This document shows, in pieces, positions 14,210 to 14,244 of a stretch of 14,244 nt of DNA (position 1 is its first letter; each line of letters starts with the position of its first letter). Source of the DNA: CAZYMI01 sp964648505. GTDB taxonomy: Bacteria > Pseudomonadota > Alphaproteobacteria > Micavibrionales > Micavibrionaceae. The notes beneath the pieces are model-generated. The model made no database searches. It saw nothing but the letters and a program-made list of their open reading frames with translations, and had not been told where the DNA came from. Both the position numbers and the translations under genes were made by a program. The DNA lies in NCBI GenBank assembly GCA_964648505.1, contig CAZYMI010000028.1, positions 1 to 14,244 of the forward strand. Reading direction: 5' to 3'.

Positions 14210-14244
14210 AGTCCGTGTTTTAAGTGAATCTTCTGGCCATGATG

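Overview
The window reads as accessory DNA from an alphaproteobacterium, probably marine or host-associated. The clues are a XRE regulator resembling the PraR/PhrR group of rhizobia, a tandem luxR-luxI pair of alphaproteobacterial type, and a VirD4/TraG-like type IV coupling ATPase. Base composition is moderate, with clearly AT-richer patches at about 5206-5733 and 11093-11900. No species can be named, and no RNA gene or CRISPR array was seen.

Left part (1-7299, all plus strand): a conjugation or type IV secretion-like block. A 49-residue single-span membrane peptide (141-290) lies behind a nested dyad and a sigma70-like promoter and is followed by a hairpin. A 460-bp non-coding stretch with several small dyads, possibly a transfer origin or control region, leads to a 1237-residue TraG/VirD4-type ATPase. 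That ATPase lacks the usual N-terminal membrane anchor and instead has two predicted membrane helices near its C terminus. Three unrecognised genes follow closely, of 238, 175 and 517 residues, probably as one operon. The peptide and the ATPase share an identical 18-bp translation-initiation leader.

Middle part (7271-11092): an apparent insertion. The last codons of the 517-residue gene, encoding ARGPSMRM-stop, occur again at 11065-11092, differing in the matched stretch only at synonymous third positions. Between the two copies lie a 1023-residue DEAH helicase on the minus strand and the 3' end of a serine site-specific recombinase, cut off at the right-hand copy. After its helicase core the helicase carries seven degenerate repeats of about 72 residues, each with a helix-turn-helix-like pattern. 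This is the most unusual protein here and a candidate uncharacterised defence or mobile-element function.

Right part (11093-14244): a quorum-sensing module. A PraR-like XRE regulator (plus) converges tail-to-tail with a small gene that follows luxI. Minus-strand luxR, luxI and the small gene are arranged in tandem. Two 16-bp lux-box-like palindromes matching at 14 of 16 positions sit upstream of luxI and between luxR and a divergent fatty-acid desaturase gene. This places luxI, and probably the desaturase and luxR itself, under LuxR control. The desaturase frame stops before its last histidine box, near a C run, and may be frameshifted. Whether the quorum circuit also controls the transfer block, as TraR does on Ti plasmids, is open: no lux box was seen in the left part.
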